Shown here: positions 7,638 through 16,809 of the stretch, piece by piece
How positions within the stretch are numbered: position 1 is the stretch's first letter
Layout: the number at the start of each line of letters is the position of its first letter
NCBI RefSeq assembly: GCF_000744095.1
Contig: NZ_JQLI01000001.1
Coordinates: forward strand, 4,278,001-4,342,000
Length of the DNA: 64,000 nt
Direction: 5' to 3'
Origin: Cupriavidus necator A5-1
Lineage (GTDB): Bacteria > Pseudomonadota > Gammaproteobacteria > Burkholderiales > Burkholderiaceae
Notes under the pieces: model-generated
What the model saw: only the letters and a program-made list of their open reading frames with translations
What the model was told of the DNA's origin: nothing
Database searches by the model: none
Translations under genes and position numbers: made by a program

Positions 7638-7833
7638 TCGGGGCGATGCCGCGGATTTACCGCGAGCCTGACAACAACCTACCGGCCGGGCCGAGTGCCA
7701 GCCCTGAGCGCCGCGCCTCACCTACAGCGCCCAACGGCGGAAGTCACCCGTAGTCTTCAGCGGCAACCCTCACCGGCAGCCCTATCATCGGTGGCCCCAC
7801 CGGCGACCGCCCACTGCAGCCAGATCACCGGCA

Positions 7834-9552
7834 TCAACCAATCAGATCCCGCGGCGAACGCACGGGAAAGGCCCCGTCCTGTTGCTCGCGGTAATGCGCA
7901 ATCGCGGCCGCCAGCAGGGCGTGCATGCCGCGCACCGAATACGGCGGTTGCTTGTCCGATTCGCGCTTGCGCTGGGCGCGCCGGGTAGGGGGCGTGCGGG
8001 GTGGGCCCAGCAGCGGCACGTCCCCCAGCCCGGAGTCCGGGGCAAGCGCCGCATCCAGATCCAGATGCCGGTCGTGCCAGTGCCGGCGCAGCGTAGCAAG
8101 GGCGCCATCGCTGACGCGTAAGGCGGCGTTGTGCGGCGGGGAGGAAAGCGGGCCGGGATCGTGCAGCAATTGCATCGCACGCAGGCCAACCAGTTCCGCC
8201 AGTCTTGGCCGCAGTTCACGCATCAGCGCCAGCGCCGCAGCGGCTGCCCGGTAGCGCATGCCGTCCGGATGCAGAGATTGCGCGTCGAGCCATGCGACGA
8301 ACCGGCCAAGCGCGGCATCGTCAGCGCGGCGGTAGCCCGGGACGGCGTTGGGTTCGAGCAGACCGGCGGGCACGGTCGGAGCAGCGGGATCCAGCTCCGC
8401 CGCGGCATCGACCGGTCCAGCCGAACCAACCAACCCCGCAGCATCGAGGCGCGGCGGGGCGCCTTCTCCCGGTTCACCGGAACCGGCGATCCTTGGCAAG
8501 GTGCCCCCATCCCCGACGACAACCGCGCGCGCCGCCGGTGGCTGCCACCGCGCTGCCACGTCATAGCCACTGCGCTCCATCCAACTCCACAACGCGGCCA
8601 GGACCCGCAGGCTGTGCCGGATACTGGCCTCGCCAAGCGGACCCGTAAAGGGCCGCCAGGCCGCGAGCTGACGCGACGCACGCGGGCCGCACCAGCGCGA
8701 CGCCGGCTCAGGCGAGGCCAGGAACGCCTGGTACGCCAGGCGATCGTCCCCATCCAATGCGACCAGGCCTTTGCGGCGCTCGATCGCGGCCCATAGCAGC
8801 AGGCGTTCCGCTTCCTTGCGATACGCGGCATAAGTGGCGCTGCCGGCCTCGCCGGTGGCTTGCAGCCAGTGCCGTACCATGCCGACGCCCGACGCAAACG
8901 GGCAGTCCGGCGCCGCGTCGCTTGCAGCCGCCATCAGTTCGAGCGGCAGCAACCGGGCCATGGCCGGGGAGAGCGGGCCGCGCGCAAGGGGCTCGCGGTT
9001 GCCCACATGCTGCGCCAGCAAAGGCTGCCCGTTGTCGTCCCGGATGGCCTGCCGATGCTCGGCCAGCCAGCGATTGATGGCGTGGCCGGCCAGGGCCCCA
9101 ATCCGCGGCACACTGCGCCACCAGGCGGTGCCGCGCCGGTTCACCAGCCCAATAAGTGATTCAAGAGTAACAATCAGGCCATCGCGCAGACGGCGCGCCA
9201 GCGCCGGGCCAAACCACAGTTCCACGCCATGCGCCGGGCGCGGCGCCGCGGTGCCCAGCCGCTCGAGTTCGGCCAGTGCGTCCACGCGCCGGTCCATGCC
9301 GCGGTTGGAACGGCCGGGGCCGGCCACGAGCAGTTCAGCCAGATCCTGGCGCCCATGCAGGTGAGCGAGCTGCACCATGCGGTCGCGCAGGCCGAGCAGA
9401 ACCCGCAGCGCGGATTCGCCGCCATCGTCGTCGTCGCCGTCGTCGGACAGGTAGCGGCCCACCACCATCGGCGCGGGCATGCCCTGGACGTAGGCACGCA
9501 CGGCCGCAAACTCGGAACGGGTCAGGCTGATCGGCTCGATGCGAGGCAACAT
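7834..9552 (-). CDS. Tyrosine-recombinase/phage-integrase-like protein, catalytic tail missing
   Basis: 572 residues from ATG 9552 (a TTG start at 9702 would add 50 doubtful residues; neither has a good ribosome site). The protein resembles the large integrase-family proteins of Burkholderiales: a long N-terminal region, a SAM-like helical core-binding segment around residues 240-300 (GSATYAAYRKEAERLLLWA) and a catalytic-domain start with RAAAALALMRELRPRLAELV. The reading stops soon after SVRGMHALL, where the family normally continues into the H-x-x-R box and the nucleophilic Tyr; no such sequence follows in another frame. It is therefore probably truncated or a divergent non-catalytic member. 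It lies beside the partition genes. Confidence 0.6.
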   Translation of the reverse strand: MLPRIEPISLTRSEFAAVRAYVQGMPAPMVVGRYLSDDGDDDDGGESALRVLLGLRDRMVQLAHLHGRQDLAELLVAGPGRSNRGMDRRVDALAELERLGTAAPRPAHGVELWFGPALARRLRDGLIVTLESLIGLVNRRGTAWWRSVPRIGALAGHAINRWLAEHRQAIRDDNGQPLLAQHVGNREPLARGPLSPAMARLLPLELMAAASDAAPDCPFASGVGMVRHWLQATGEAGSATYAAYRKEAERLLLWAAIERRKGLVALDGDDRLAYQAFLASPEPASRWCGPRASRQLAAWRPFTGPLGEASIRHSLRVLAALWSWMERSGYDVAARWQPPAARAVVVGDGGTLPRIAGSGEPGEGAPPRLDAAGLVGSAGPVDAAAELDPAAPTVPAGLLEPNAVPGYRRADDAALGRFVAWLDAQSLHPDGMRYRAAAAALALMRELRPRLAELVGLRAMQLLHDPGPLSSPPHNAALRVSDGALATLRRHWHDRHLDLDAALAPDSGLGDVPLLGPPRTPPTRRAQRKRESDKQPPYSVRGMHALLAAAIAHYREQQDGAFPVRSPRDLIG

Positions 9553-10187
9553 GGGCGTTGGAATGAAGTGGTAGGGCAGTGAATCGGGCAAATCTGGCTG
9601 AGTTCGGGATGGCAGGTGCTGGGCGCGGTACCCGCGGTAACTTATTGATTTATAAGGCACCTGAAATTGCCGCAAATCCGTCCGACCCGAAATGCACAGC
9701 AAAGCGCAATGCCGATAATTTTATGCGACTTTACGTGCAGTCGGGGCACTCGCAGCAGCACCAAACGCCTCTTTGCCTGCGTATGCTCAGTCCAATGGGC
9801 CGGCTCATGGGTCGACCGGCCCCGGGTCGGGGAAAACCCGTTGCGATGCAACAGCGCCTTGCTTTTGCAGGGCCTGTTTCATAAGCTGAACACCAGAATT
9901 AGATTTACTTAAATCTGACTTGAATAGTTTCTAAAGCGTCAGTCAACGATAAGCGCCAGGGTGAATCGTCGCCCAGGCGGGGACGTCCGAACGGGCGCAA
10001 ACGGGGCGATCCGGCACCTCCATGGGAAGGGGCTGCAGCGGCAACCGACGGGAAGCTGCGACCGGCCAGGAGCCAGGCGGGATCGTATGGAAAGGCCAAT
10101 CGCAGGATAGCGGCAGCCGTTCCAACAGCAAGCGCAGGTCTTCGCAGAGCCTGTGCTTGCCGCAAATTAATAAGAAGGAGAGCGGCC
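9553..10187. other. Intergenic region with an AT-rich inverted repeat
   Basis: This 635-bp stretch separates the recombinase-like gene from the divergent LuxR-type gene. It holds a perfect inverted repeat AGATTTA-CT-TAAATCT at 9901-9916 inside an AT-rich pocket (9885-9945), a possible operator. No convincing gene is seen. Confidence 0.5.
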
Positions 10188-11006
10188 ATGGCCAGCATCC
10201 TCTTGATCGAACACCATCCCTTACTGCGCCTGGGGCTTCGTCACCTCCTCGCGCAAGCACACCTGCCAGGCGACCTCATCGATGTCGATCCGCTCGCGCC
10301 GATCGAACCCGACCTGTGGCTACTCGAAGCGGATCTGCTCGTCTACGGACTGCCAGCCGACACGGCCGCCGGCTGGGCGGAGCTCGATTCGTTGTGCCAG
10401 CAGCTGCGGCCGCGGCGCGTGCTACTGCTGACCGACCAGCCCAACGCGGCGCTGTCCGGCCCGGCGCTGCCCGAGGCGGTACGCGGCTGCGTGCACAAGA
10501 GCGCCAGTGCCGAGGCGCTCGATGCCGCGGTACGGCTGGTGCTGGCCGGCGGCGAGTGCTTTCCGTCCCACCTGCAGTGCGAGACCGCCCCCGGCCGTGC
10601 CAGCGGCGATGGCGCACCCCCGACGCTGATGGCTGATGCCACGGCCCAGGCGCCGGTGGTGATCCCGCTGCATGCTGTCCGCGGCGAGGGCAGGCCAGCG
10701 GCACCCCCCGCGCCGGCGCTGCACGCGAGCGAGACGCCTTCGGCAGGCGCGCACCTGCTCAATATCACCGAGCGCCAGTACGAAGTGCTGGCACTGCTGG
10801 CGCGCGGCTATCCGATCAAGACCGTCAGCCGGATGCTCAATATCTCGATAGCCACGGCCAAGACGCACGCCTGCACGCTCTACCAGCGGCTGCATGTGCG
10901 CAACAAGGGCGAAGCCGTCTACGTGGCGCTGCAGCGCGGTGCCACGCTCGACTGGGCCGGCCCGCCGGCCGCCGCCAGGCCCGCCGGGACCTGCCAGGCT
11001 GCCTGA
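10188..11006 (+). CDS. Atypical response regulator, receiver-like plus LuxR/NarL HTH
   Basis: 272 residues. Residues 1-125 look like a receiver fold (LLIEHHPLLRLGLRHLL at the start, HKSAS around 103), but the phospho-acceptor position in ADLLVYGLP is Tyr 53 instead of Asp and the N-terminal acidic pair is reduced to EH. A low-complexity linker leads to a LuxR-type HTH at about 181-245 (YEVLALLARGYPIKTVSRML). It probably works without phosphorylation. The start ATG follows AAGGAGAG. A paralogue with the same HTH and the same lost Asp is at 53384-54364, at the far end of the exopolysaccharide island. DNA target unknown. Confidence 0.85.
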   Translation: MASILLIEHHPLLRLGLRHLLAQAHLPGDLIDVDPLAPIEPDLWLLEADLLVYGLPADTAAGWAELDSLCQQLRPRRVLLLTDQPNAALSGPALPEAVRGCVHKSASAEALDAAVRLVLAGGECFPSHLQCETAPGRASGDGAPPTLMADATAQAPVVIPLHAVRGEGRPAAPPAPALHASETPSAGAHLLNITERQYEVLALLARGYPIKTVSRMLNISIATAKTHACTLYQRLHVRNKGEAVYVALQRGATLDWAGPPAAARPAGTCQAA

Positions 11007-11405
11007 AGGGTCGGATGCGGCGAAGGAGCGGCGGCGCGGCGGCACGGGAAGCATCGGGGCGCCCCACCGCCGGCCTTCGGGCCGGCCGTCCTCATCCCCC
11101 GACGCCGCAGCGCTGCGCACGGATGGGGGGCACCAGCCTGTCTGGCCGCCGCGGTGTCATCCGTTTGATGAGCACGCCTCATCCAAAAGCATGAGGCGCT
11201 GCCCGTCCCCTCTTGCTACGTTGACAGGGAGACACTCGTTGCGCCTGGCCATGCCCGGTGCCGCGGATGTCGCCGGGTCCCCGTCGGGGCCCGGATCGAC
11301 CTGGCCGCCGTCTGAACCTCCGTTCTTCCGACCATCCGACCTCTCGACCATCCGGCGCCCACGCTCGCCCTGCGCGCAACGGCAGCCGGATGCCACGCCG
11401 AATCG
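11007..11405. other. Intergenic region, no gene seen
   Basis: 400 bp of GC-rich sequence between the LuxR-type gene and the receiver-like gene. ORFs here have no recognisable similarity and no ribosome site. No clear terminator was found. Confidence 0.5.
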
Positions 11406-11885
11406 ATGCCGACCTACCTCATCGCCAGCAATGAAATGATGTGCCGCACCCTGGTGCGGCGCCTGGAAGCGCTCGGCCTGCCGCGGCCGATCCGGTGGCG
11501 CGCACCGCAATGGCTGCACGAGTCCGCGCCGTTGACAGCCGCGGCCCGTCCGACCCCGCTGCACGGGGGCGAAGACACCGACCCCGCCGACGTCGCGCTG
11601 ATCGATTGCAGCGGGCTGGAGGACGATCCGCGCAAGCTGCTCGACCAACTACAGGCACGCTTGGCGCCACGCCGCTGGCTGGTGCTGTCAGACCGCCTCG
11701 ATGCCTCGCTGATCTTGCATGCCGCGCTGCTGGGCGCGAGCGGCTGCCTGGCCGTGCCCGCCCCCGCGGAACTGGTCTGCGCCGCGACCGCGCTGGTATG
11801 GGCCGGCGGACAGTGCTTCCCGCGCATGGCGCTGTCGCTGCTGCCGGCCTCGCCATCGGGCAGCATCGCCGCGACCAGCACCTAG
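11406..11885 (+). CDS. Orphan receiver-like protein without output domain
   Basis: 159 residues. The pattern resembles the receiver part of the neighbouring LuxR-type protein: a short beta strand (TYLIASNEMM), ADVALIDCSG with an Asp at 67 in the acceptor position, WLVLSDR, then ALLGASGCLAVPAPAELVCAA and WAGGQCFPRMALSLL, which matches the end of the neighbour's receiver (VLAGGECFPSHL). The conserved Lys is missing. It ends where a DNA-binding domain would begin. It could be a degenerate duplicate of 10188-11006 or a partner that modulates it. No clear promoter; the ribosome site is weak. Confidence 0.6.
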   Translation: MPTYLIASNEMMCRTLVRRLEALGLPRPIRWRAPQWLHESAPLTAAARPTPLHGGEDTDPADVALIDCSGLEDDPRKLLDQLQARLAPRRWLVLSDRLDASLILHAALLGASGCLAVPAPAELVCAATALVWAGGQCFPRMALSLLPASPSGSIAATST

Positions 11886-12152
11886 CGTCCTGTTGCGCAA
11901 TGCCATGACATGGCCGGGATGCCTGCCATGCGTCCCGGTTCGTCGTTGCCATCGCTTCGACGATGACGCCGCCACGCGCGTGCCCTGAGTTCGACAGCCT
12001 CTTGCAGAGGCGGGCACTGGTTGTCTGCACCAACAGGATTACGGCCAGCGGATGAGGGCGCCCACGCCGCGCGCGAGCTATGCTGGAAACCGCCAGGCAC
12101 GCAAGCGGCCCCATCGTAAGAGGCCCACCGTGCCGGGATGCAAGGGGGTCGT

Positions 12153-12431
12153 ATGAAAGGCGGTATGGAATGCCTGGTCGTGCATGGCTTCGCCGTGCGC
12201 GAGGGCCGTGGCAAGTGGGCCTGCTGCTTCGAGATCCGGCTGGCGGGCGTGGGCGACCAGCCGCTGCTGTATCGGGGCGAGCTGCATGGACGGCGATTCG
12301 ATTGCGAGGATGCCGCCACCGAAGCCGCGCGCGAGGCGGGCGAACGTGAAGCCGAGCTGCGCGTGGAAAGCCTGCGGGCACTGATCATTGCGCAGCATCG
12401 CCTGCGCTTGCCGGGCGCGGCCCTTCCCTGA
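12153..12431 (+). CDS. Small conserved-looking hypothetical protein
   Basis: 92 residues from ATG 12153, which has AAGGGGG four bases upstream; another ATG at 12138 lacks one. The sequence begins MECLVVHGFAVREGRGKW after four residues and has alternating beta strands (WACCFEIRLAG, LLYRGELHG) followed by a charged helix rich in Ala, Glu and Arg (residues about 55-80). It has no membrane segment or known domain that I recognise. It stands alone between the regulator genes and the DUF1839 operon. Confidence 0.6.
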   Translation: MKGGMECLVVHGFAVREGRGKWACCFEIRLAGVGDQPLLYRGELHGRRFDCEDAATEAAREAGEREAELRVESLRALIIAQHRLRLPGAALP

Positions 12432-13192
12432 TTGTCCTGAGCATTGCGAACGCCGCGTACATGGCGTACGCGGCCTGCGTGCTCTCCTGAGGGGGCTACG
12501 CAACGCGACACGCGCAAGGCGTGCCGCGGCGCTTGCGCTGGTGGTGGCTTGCGCGAGCCCACGGCGCGTGCGTACCTGGACGCTGCTCACCCTGGCCAGC
12601 CGCGCGATGAAGACCGGCAAGGGAGCAGCAACCACAGCGGCAGGCGCAACGCCCGCACGACGCTCGCGCACCCCACGCCCCACAGATCGCGAAGCCCCAA
12701 AAAAGAAGCCCGCCGACCGGGGGACCATGCGGGCTTTGAAGACGTGCGGGCGATACTGCCGGCCTACACGTCCCCTTGACGATATCCAATCGGCACGCGC
12801 GCCTCCATCAACCAGAAGCACCATGCGTCCCACGCATGCGGCTGAGTGCATCTGAACCGGCTGAACCATCTGAACTTCGCGCGGCGATGCATGGCATCCC
12901 GCTGCACGTCTGCATGGCCACTGCATGCGCCGCGGCTGCCCCGCAACGCTGCGATGCCTGACTCGCGGGGTTTTCATGAGTGTGTGCGCCGTCTAACAGA
13001 CTGCGCTGAACCGTGCGCGCCAAGATCGCCAACACGACCGATGGCGCAAGTATCTGGCTCGGTGTTTGGGGGAGTGGCGGGCATGACAGCAGTCAGTGCA
13101 CGGGCTGCCGTATCGCAAGCGCAAGGGCAGCAGCCCGGCGCCTGTTGTGCGCACCCGCAAATGGAACGGCAGGGCAGGCGCGGAGGTCACTA
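12432..13192. other. Long intergenic region with a possible small leftward gene
   Basis: 760 bp. A leftward terminator-like hairpin at 12706-12736 lies 28 bp beyond the stop of a short leftward reading frame (12764-12946) whose C-terminus reads WDAWCFWLMEARVPIGYRQG, unusually protein-like for this stretch; it may be a small gene or the tail of a decayed one. A rightward frame rich in Ala, Arg, Lys and Pro near 12600-12850 has no support. The rest shows nothing. Confidence 0.4.
12700..12736 (-). terminator. Possible leftward terminator
   Basis: On the minus strand AAGCCCGC (12736-12729) pairs with GCGGGCTT (12713-12706) and is followed by CTTTTTT. The 15-nt loop is long. No confirmed gene lies upstream on this strand apart from the doubtful frame at 12764-12946. 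Confidence 0.5.
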
Positions 13193-14176
13193 GTGTACGG
13201 CGACACCAAGATGCGTGGACGTGGCGGACCCGGTTTGCGCGGCGGCAACCCGGTGTGGGCACACGTCAACTGCCATGTCGACTTGTGGATCGAGTTGCTG
13301 CACGGACTCGACATGCCACCGGTCGCCGCACTGCCTTGCGCGGTGCGCCAGGATTTCGAGGCCGACCACTTCACGCAGTGCCGCTTTCCGGCGGCTGACC
13401 TGGAGCGGCTGTATGGCCTGACCATGCATGCACTCACGCTATACGACTCGCTCGAGTCGCACGTGGCGGCGCAGACCGCGCGCGGCCATATTGTCGTGCT
13501 GGAGCTCGACAGCAGCCAGCTGCCGCCGCCGGCCGGCGCGGGCTATCAGCGCCATCGCACGCCGACCTGCATCGCCGTCGATGTGCTGATTCCCGAAGCC
13601 GGCGCGGTCGGCTACTACCATACCGACGGCTATCACACTGCCAGCGGCGAAGATTACGCCGCGATCTTTCGCCTTGCCCCCGGGGCGCGCAGCGGCGAGA
13701 CGCTGCCCTTCACGCATGCCGAGATGGTCCGCCGCAGCGTGCGCGCGCGCCCCGACGAGACCGTGCTCGAGGCGTCGCTGGCGCTGCTGCGCCTGCACCT
13801 GTGCAACCGTCCGCTGGACAACCCCCTGACCCTGTTCCGCGCGGCCTTTCCCGAACAGCTAGAGCGGCTGATGGCGCGTGGCGAACCGGGCTTCCACCAT
13901 TACGCATCCGGCGTGCTGCGCCAGCTCGGCGCCAACTTCGAGCTGCTGGCGCGCTACCTGCGCTGGCTGATGATGCAGGGGCAGGAGGTGCCCGACAAGG
14001 CGGCCGAAGCCTGCTACACGATGGCCTCGGAAGCGATGGTGATGCAGTTTCGGCTGATGCGCGCGGTGATCAGCCGCAAGCCCGACCGCTGCGAAGACTG
14101 CCTGGACCAGCTCGAAGCCTCATACTTGGCCAGCGTGCCGGTGCTGGCCGCGCATTTCGGCGAGCAAGCACGGTGA
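13193..14176 (+). CDS. DUF1839 family protein
   Basis: 327 residues from GTG 13193, chosen because GGAGG lies 6 bases upstream; later in-frame ATGs (13211) lack a site. The N-terminal block WAHVNCHVDLWIELLHGLDM and FEADHFTQCRFPAADLERLYGL is typical of DUF1839, whose function is unknown. In other proteobacteria DUF1839 genes lie with aminoacyl carrier-protein ligases and carrier proteins, none of which is present here. The stop overlaps the GTG of the next gene (GTGA), so the two are translationally coupled. Confidence 0.8.
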   Translation: MYGDTKMRGRGGPGLRGGNPVWAHVNCHVDLWIELLHGLDMPPVAALPCAVRQDFEADHFTQCRFPAADLERLYGLTMHALTLYDSLESHVAAQTARGHIVVLELDSSQLPPPAGAGYQRHRTPTCIAVDVLIPEAGAVGYYHTDGYHTASGEDYAAIFRLAPGARSGETLPFTHAEMVRRSVRARPDETVLEASLALLRLHLCNRPLDNPLTLFRAAFPEQLERLMARGEPGFHHYASGVLRQLGANFELLARYLRWLMMQGQEVPDKAAEACYTMASEAMVMQFRLMRAVISRKPDRCEDCLDQLEASYLASVPVLAAHFGEQAR

Positions 14177-16452
14177 ACCAGCCGGGCGCGGCCGCTCCCT
14201 TTCCGGTGCCGCGCGCCGCGCCCGCGTTGCCTCAGCCAGCGGGCGAGCCGGCGCCGCTGTGCGGCCCGTGGCGCTGGCTGCAGACGTTGCCGGGCGCCGC
14301 CGACTCCCCCGCCGTGCTGGACGACACGGCCGGCTGGCTGCCTGCGCCGGTGCCCGGCAGCGTGGCCACGGCGATGCGCGCCGCGGGCCGCTGGGACGAG
14401 GGCGCGCCCAGTCCGCTGCACCGGCACGACTACTGGTACCGCCTGCGCTTTGCGGGCCACGGCCGGCGCCTGTTGCGCCTGCGCGGGCTGGATGGCGCTG
14501 CCGAGGCCTGGATCAACGGCCGGCTGGTGATCGGTGCGGGCCACGCCCCGGACATCTGCGACGCGGAGATCGAACTGTGCGGCGCCAATACGCTCGACCT
14601 GTGCTTTCGCGCGCCGCGTCCGCGGATGCATGCCGGGCGCGCCGCGCTGGTCTGGCGCGGCGGCACGCCGGCGCCATCGATGCCGTCGACACAGGTCATC
14701 GGCTACGTCGCGCGCGCGTTGCCGCTGTATGCGGTGGGACCGCGCCAGCCGGTCGAGCTGCTGGCACTCGCGCCGCCCGGCGATGCCCTGTGCGCCGGCA
14801 CGGCCATCGCCGCCGTGGCGACATCGAACACCATCGCGATCACCACATCGATTGCCACCACTCTGGACGGCGATACCGGTTCGCTCACGCTGACCGTGCG
14901 CGTGTCCGCTGACGTCGTCGCGCAGGGACGCTTTGAAGTCATTGGCGGCGCGCGCCCCGTGTCCGGGCAGCTCACGCCAGCGGGCCCCGGCGCGCTGGCC
15001 GGCACCGTGCGCGTGAGTAACCCGCAGCCATGGTGGCCGCATACGCATGGTGAAGCGTTCCTGTACCGGGTACGCGCCCATGTGGCAGGACAAACCGTCG
15101 AGTGCGGGCTTGCCGGCTTTCGCGCGGTGACCTTTCCCAAGGTCGCGCCGCGGCACGCGGGTTGGTGCGACCACGTCGCTCCCTCACGCGCAAGGCCCGC
15201 GCAGGGCGTGCGCGTCAACGGCGTGCCGGTGTTCTGCCGTGGCGTGCTGCTCGATGTGCAGGACCTGCCGCAGGTGGCGGACATGCAGGCCGCCGGGCGC
15301 TGGCTCGCGCACGCGCGCGATGCGGGCCTGAACCTGGTGGTGGTCGATGACGATCCGGCCTGCCGTCCGGGCGAGGGCTTCTACCGCGCCTGCGACGCGC
15401 TCGGCATGCTGGTCTGGCGCGCGCCCGCGGCGCTGGCCGACGTTGCTTCGACGGTCGCGTCGGCCGCCGCGTCGACTGCCTCGCCAACCGTCGCGTCGAC
15501 CCTCGCACCGATCGCCGCGGTGCCATGCCCGCGCACACTTGCCGAGGCGGGTCCGGCGACCTCGCCGCGCGACCCGCGCTGGAAGGCCGGCATCCCGCGC
15601 CAGGCAGGCCATGCCTGGGATGCGGAAGACCTGCGCGACCGTTACCTGCGCGCGCGCTATGGCGTCGATCCACCGCAGCTGCGCCGCGAGGCGCCGCAAC
15701 GCTACCTGATGCTGTCGCGCGCACTCGCCGCCGACATGCTCGCCGATGCCGCTGCGGCCGCCGTCCGGTCCGCTGCCCGACTGCTGTTGCTGCCGCGCCT
15801 GCGCGATCCGCTGCCGGGCTGCGGCACCGGGCTGGTGGATGCCTGCGGGCGCCCCAAGTCTGGCTGGCATGCGGTGCGCCAGCATTGCGGACCGGTGCAG
15901 GCCGTGTTCGTGACCGATGCAGCCGGCATGCCCGTGCTGGCATTGCGCAATGAAACCGGCTCGGCCCTCGCCGTGGTGCTTGACCTGTGCAGCGTGGGCA
16001 ACGGCCAGGCCGTGACGGCACGCCGCGCGCTGCGCCTGTCGCTGCGGGGGCGCAGCGTGCGACGCGTGGCGATGGTGGCGCTGGCATTGCCTGCGGCGGC
16101 CGGCACGATCCTGCTCGCCACACTTGCCGATGCCGCGAGCGGCGAGCGCCTGGCCGAGGCCACGTGGTTGCCGCCCGGCAGCGTGCCCACGCTGCCCGCG
16201 GCAGGCCTGCACGCAGTATTGCGCGGCGGTCCGCAGGCGTGGTCGCTGGAAGTCTCCGCCACCTGCTTCGCGCACCGCGTGCATATCGATGACCGCGCCT
16301 GGCGCGCAGCGCATGACTGGTTCGACCTCGCGCCGGGCGCCACACGCCATATCCGCCTTATGCATGATGGCCCGGCCCGCGCCGGCGCCGGGCTCATGCC
16401 GATAGGGGAGGTTCAGGCCATGAATCAACCCTCGCCGGTGCGCTACGGCTGA
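14173..16452 (+). CDS. Glycoside hydrolase family 2 (beta-mannosidase)-like protein, probably catalytically inactive
   Basis: 759 residues from a GTG that overlaps the DUF1839 stop by 4 bp. The first 180 residues form a GH2-type sugar-binding jelly roll (HRHDYWYRLRF, LRGLDGAAEAWINGRL), then an immunoglobulin-like domain (NPQPWWPHTHGEAFLYRVR) and the beginning of a TIM barrel (GEGFYRACDALGMLVWRAP, about residue 400). At about 420-450 an Ala/Ser/Thr-rich stretch follows, and the family's Asn-Glu acid/base motif is not found, so hydrolysis is doubtful. The end (HDWFDLAPGATRHIRL) matches beta-mannosidase C-termini. No signal peptide, so it is cytoplasmic. Possibly a carbohydrate-binding partner of the DUF1839 protein. 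Confidence 0.75.
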   Translation: MNQPGAAAPFPVPRAAPALPQPAGEPAPLCGPWRWLQTLPGAADSPAVLDDTAGWLPAPVPGSVATAMRAAGRWDEGAPSPLHRHDYWYRLRFAGHGRRLLRLRGLDGAAEAWINGRLVIGAGHAPDICDAEIELCGANTLDLCFRAPRPRMHAGRAALVWRGGTPAPSMPSTQVIGYVARALPLYAVGPRQPVELLALAPPGDALCAGTAIAAVATSNTIAITTSIATTLDGDTGSLTLTVRVSADVVAQGRFEVIGGARPVSGQLTPAGPGALAGTVRVSNPQPWWPHTHGEAFLYRVRAHVAGQTVECGLAGFRAVTFPKVAPRHAGWCDHVAPSRARPAQGVRVNGVPVFCRGVLLDVQDLPQVADMQAAGRWLAHARDAGLNLVVVDDDPACRPGEGFYRACDALGMLVWRAPAALADVASTVASAAASTASPTVASTLAPIAAVPCPRTLAEAGPATSPRDPRWKAGIPRQAGHAWDAEDLRDRYLRARYGVDPPQLRREAPQRYLMLSRALAADMLADAAAAAVRSAARLLLLPRLRDPLPGCGTGLVDACGRPKSGWHAVRQHCGPVQAVFVTDAAGMPVLALRNETGSALAVVLDLCSVGNGQAVTARRALRLSLRGRSVRRVAMVALALPAAAGTILLATLADAASGERLAEATWLPPGSVPTLPAAGLHAVLRGGPQAWSLEVSATCFAHRVHIDDRAWRAAHDWFDLAPGATRHIRLMHDGPARAGAGLMPIGEVQAMNQPSPVRYG

Positions 16453-16809
16453 GCGCTCGCCGCCCGCTCTTGTCCGCTGCAGCCATGCCCGCGCTGTTGC
16501 CGGCCCATGGCCACTGCGTGCACGCGCGCGGTGCTCGCCTTCCGGCCAACCTCCCGATGGATGAGCGCTTCCCAACCGTTCGCCTACTGTCGAACTGCTT
16601 TGCCATGGCGCTAAATAGAGTCACTGGCTTGCACTCAGCGCCGCACCCAGGGTCGGCGGCGCCGCAGGCGGTAGTAGTCGGACAGGAGACATGCCGGCCC
16701 ATGCCGGCGCTGTGCGGCAAGACAGCGAGGCCCCGGCGCCATCCGTGGCGGTGCGCCGTGCCGGCAGTAGGTTGTTTCCGAACACGGGGCTTGGACAGGG
16801 GGTACGAAA
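16453..16809. other. Intergenic region, presumed promoter of the Crp/Fnr gene
   Basis: 357 bp without a convincing gene. No clear terminator for the GH2-like gene and no recognisable -35/-10 pair was found. Confidence 0.4.

Noticed and set aside
12078..12977. Long leftward ORF opposite the small hypothetical gene
   Set aside because: Arises from high GC in the antisense frame; no start site or recognisable domain.
13801..14172. N-terminal extension of the GH2-like protein
   Set aside because: This part is only another frame of the DUF1839 gene; the GTG at 14173 overlaps its stop and starts the conserved region.
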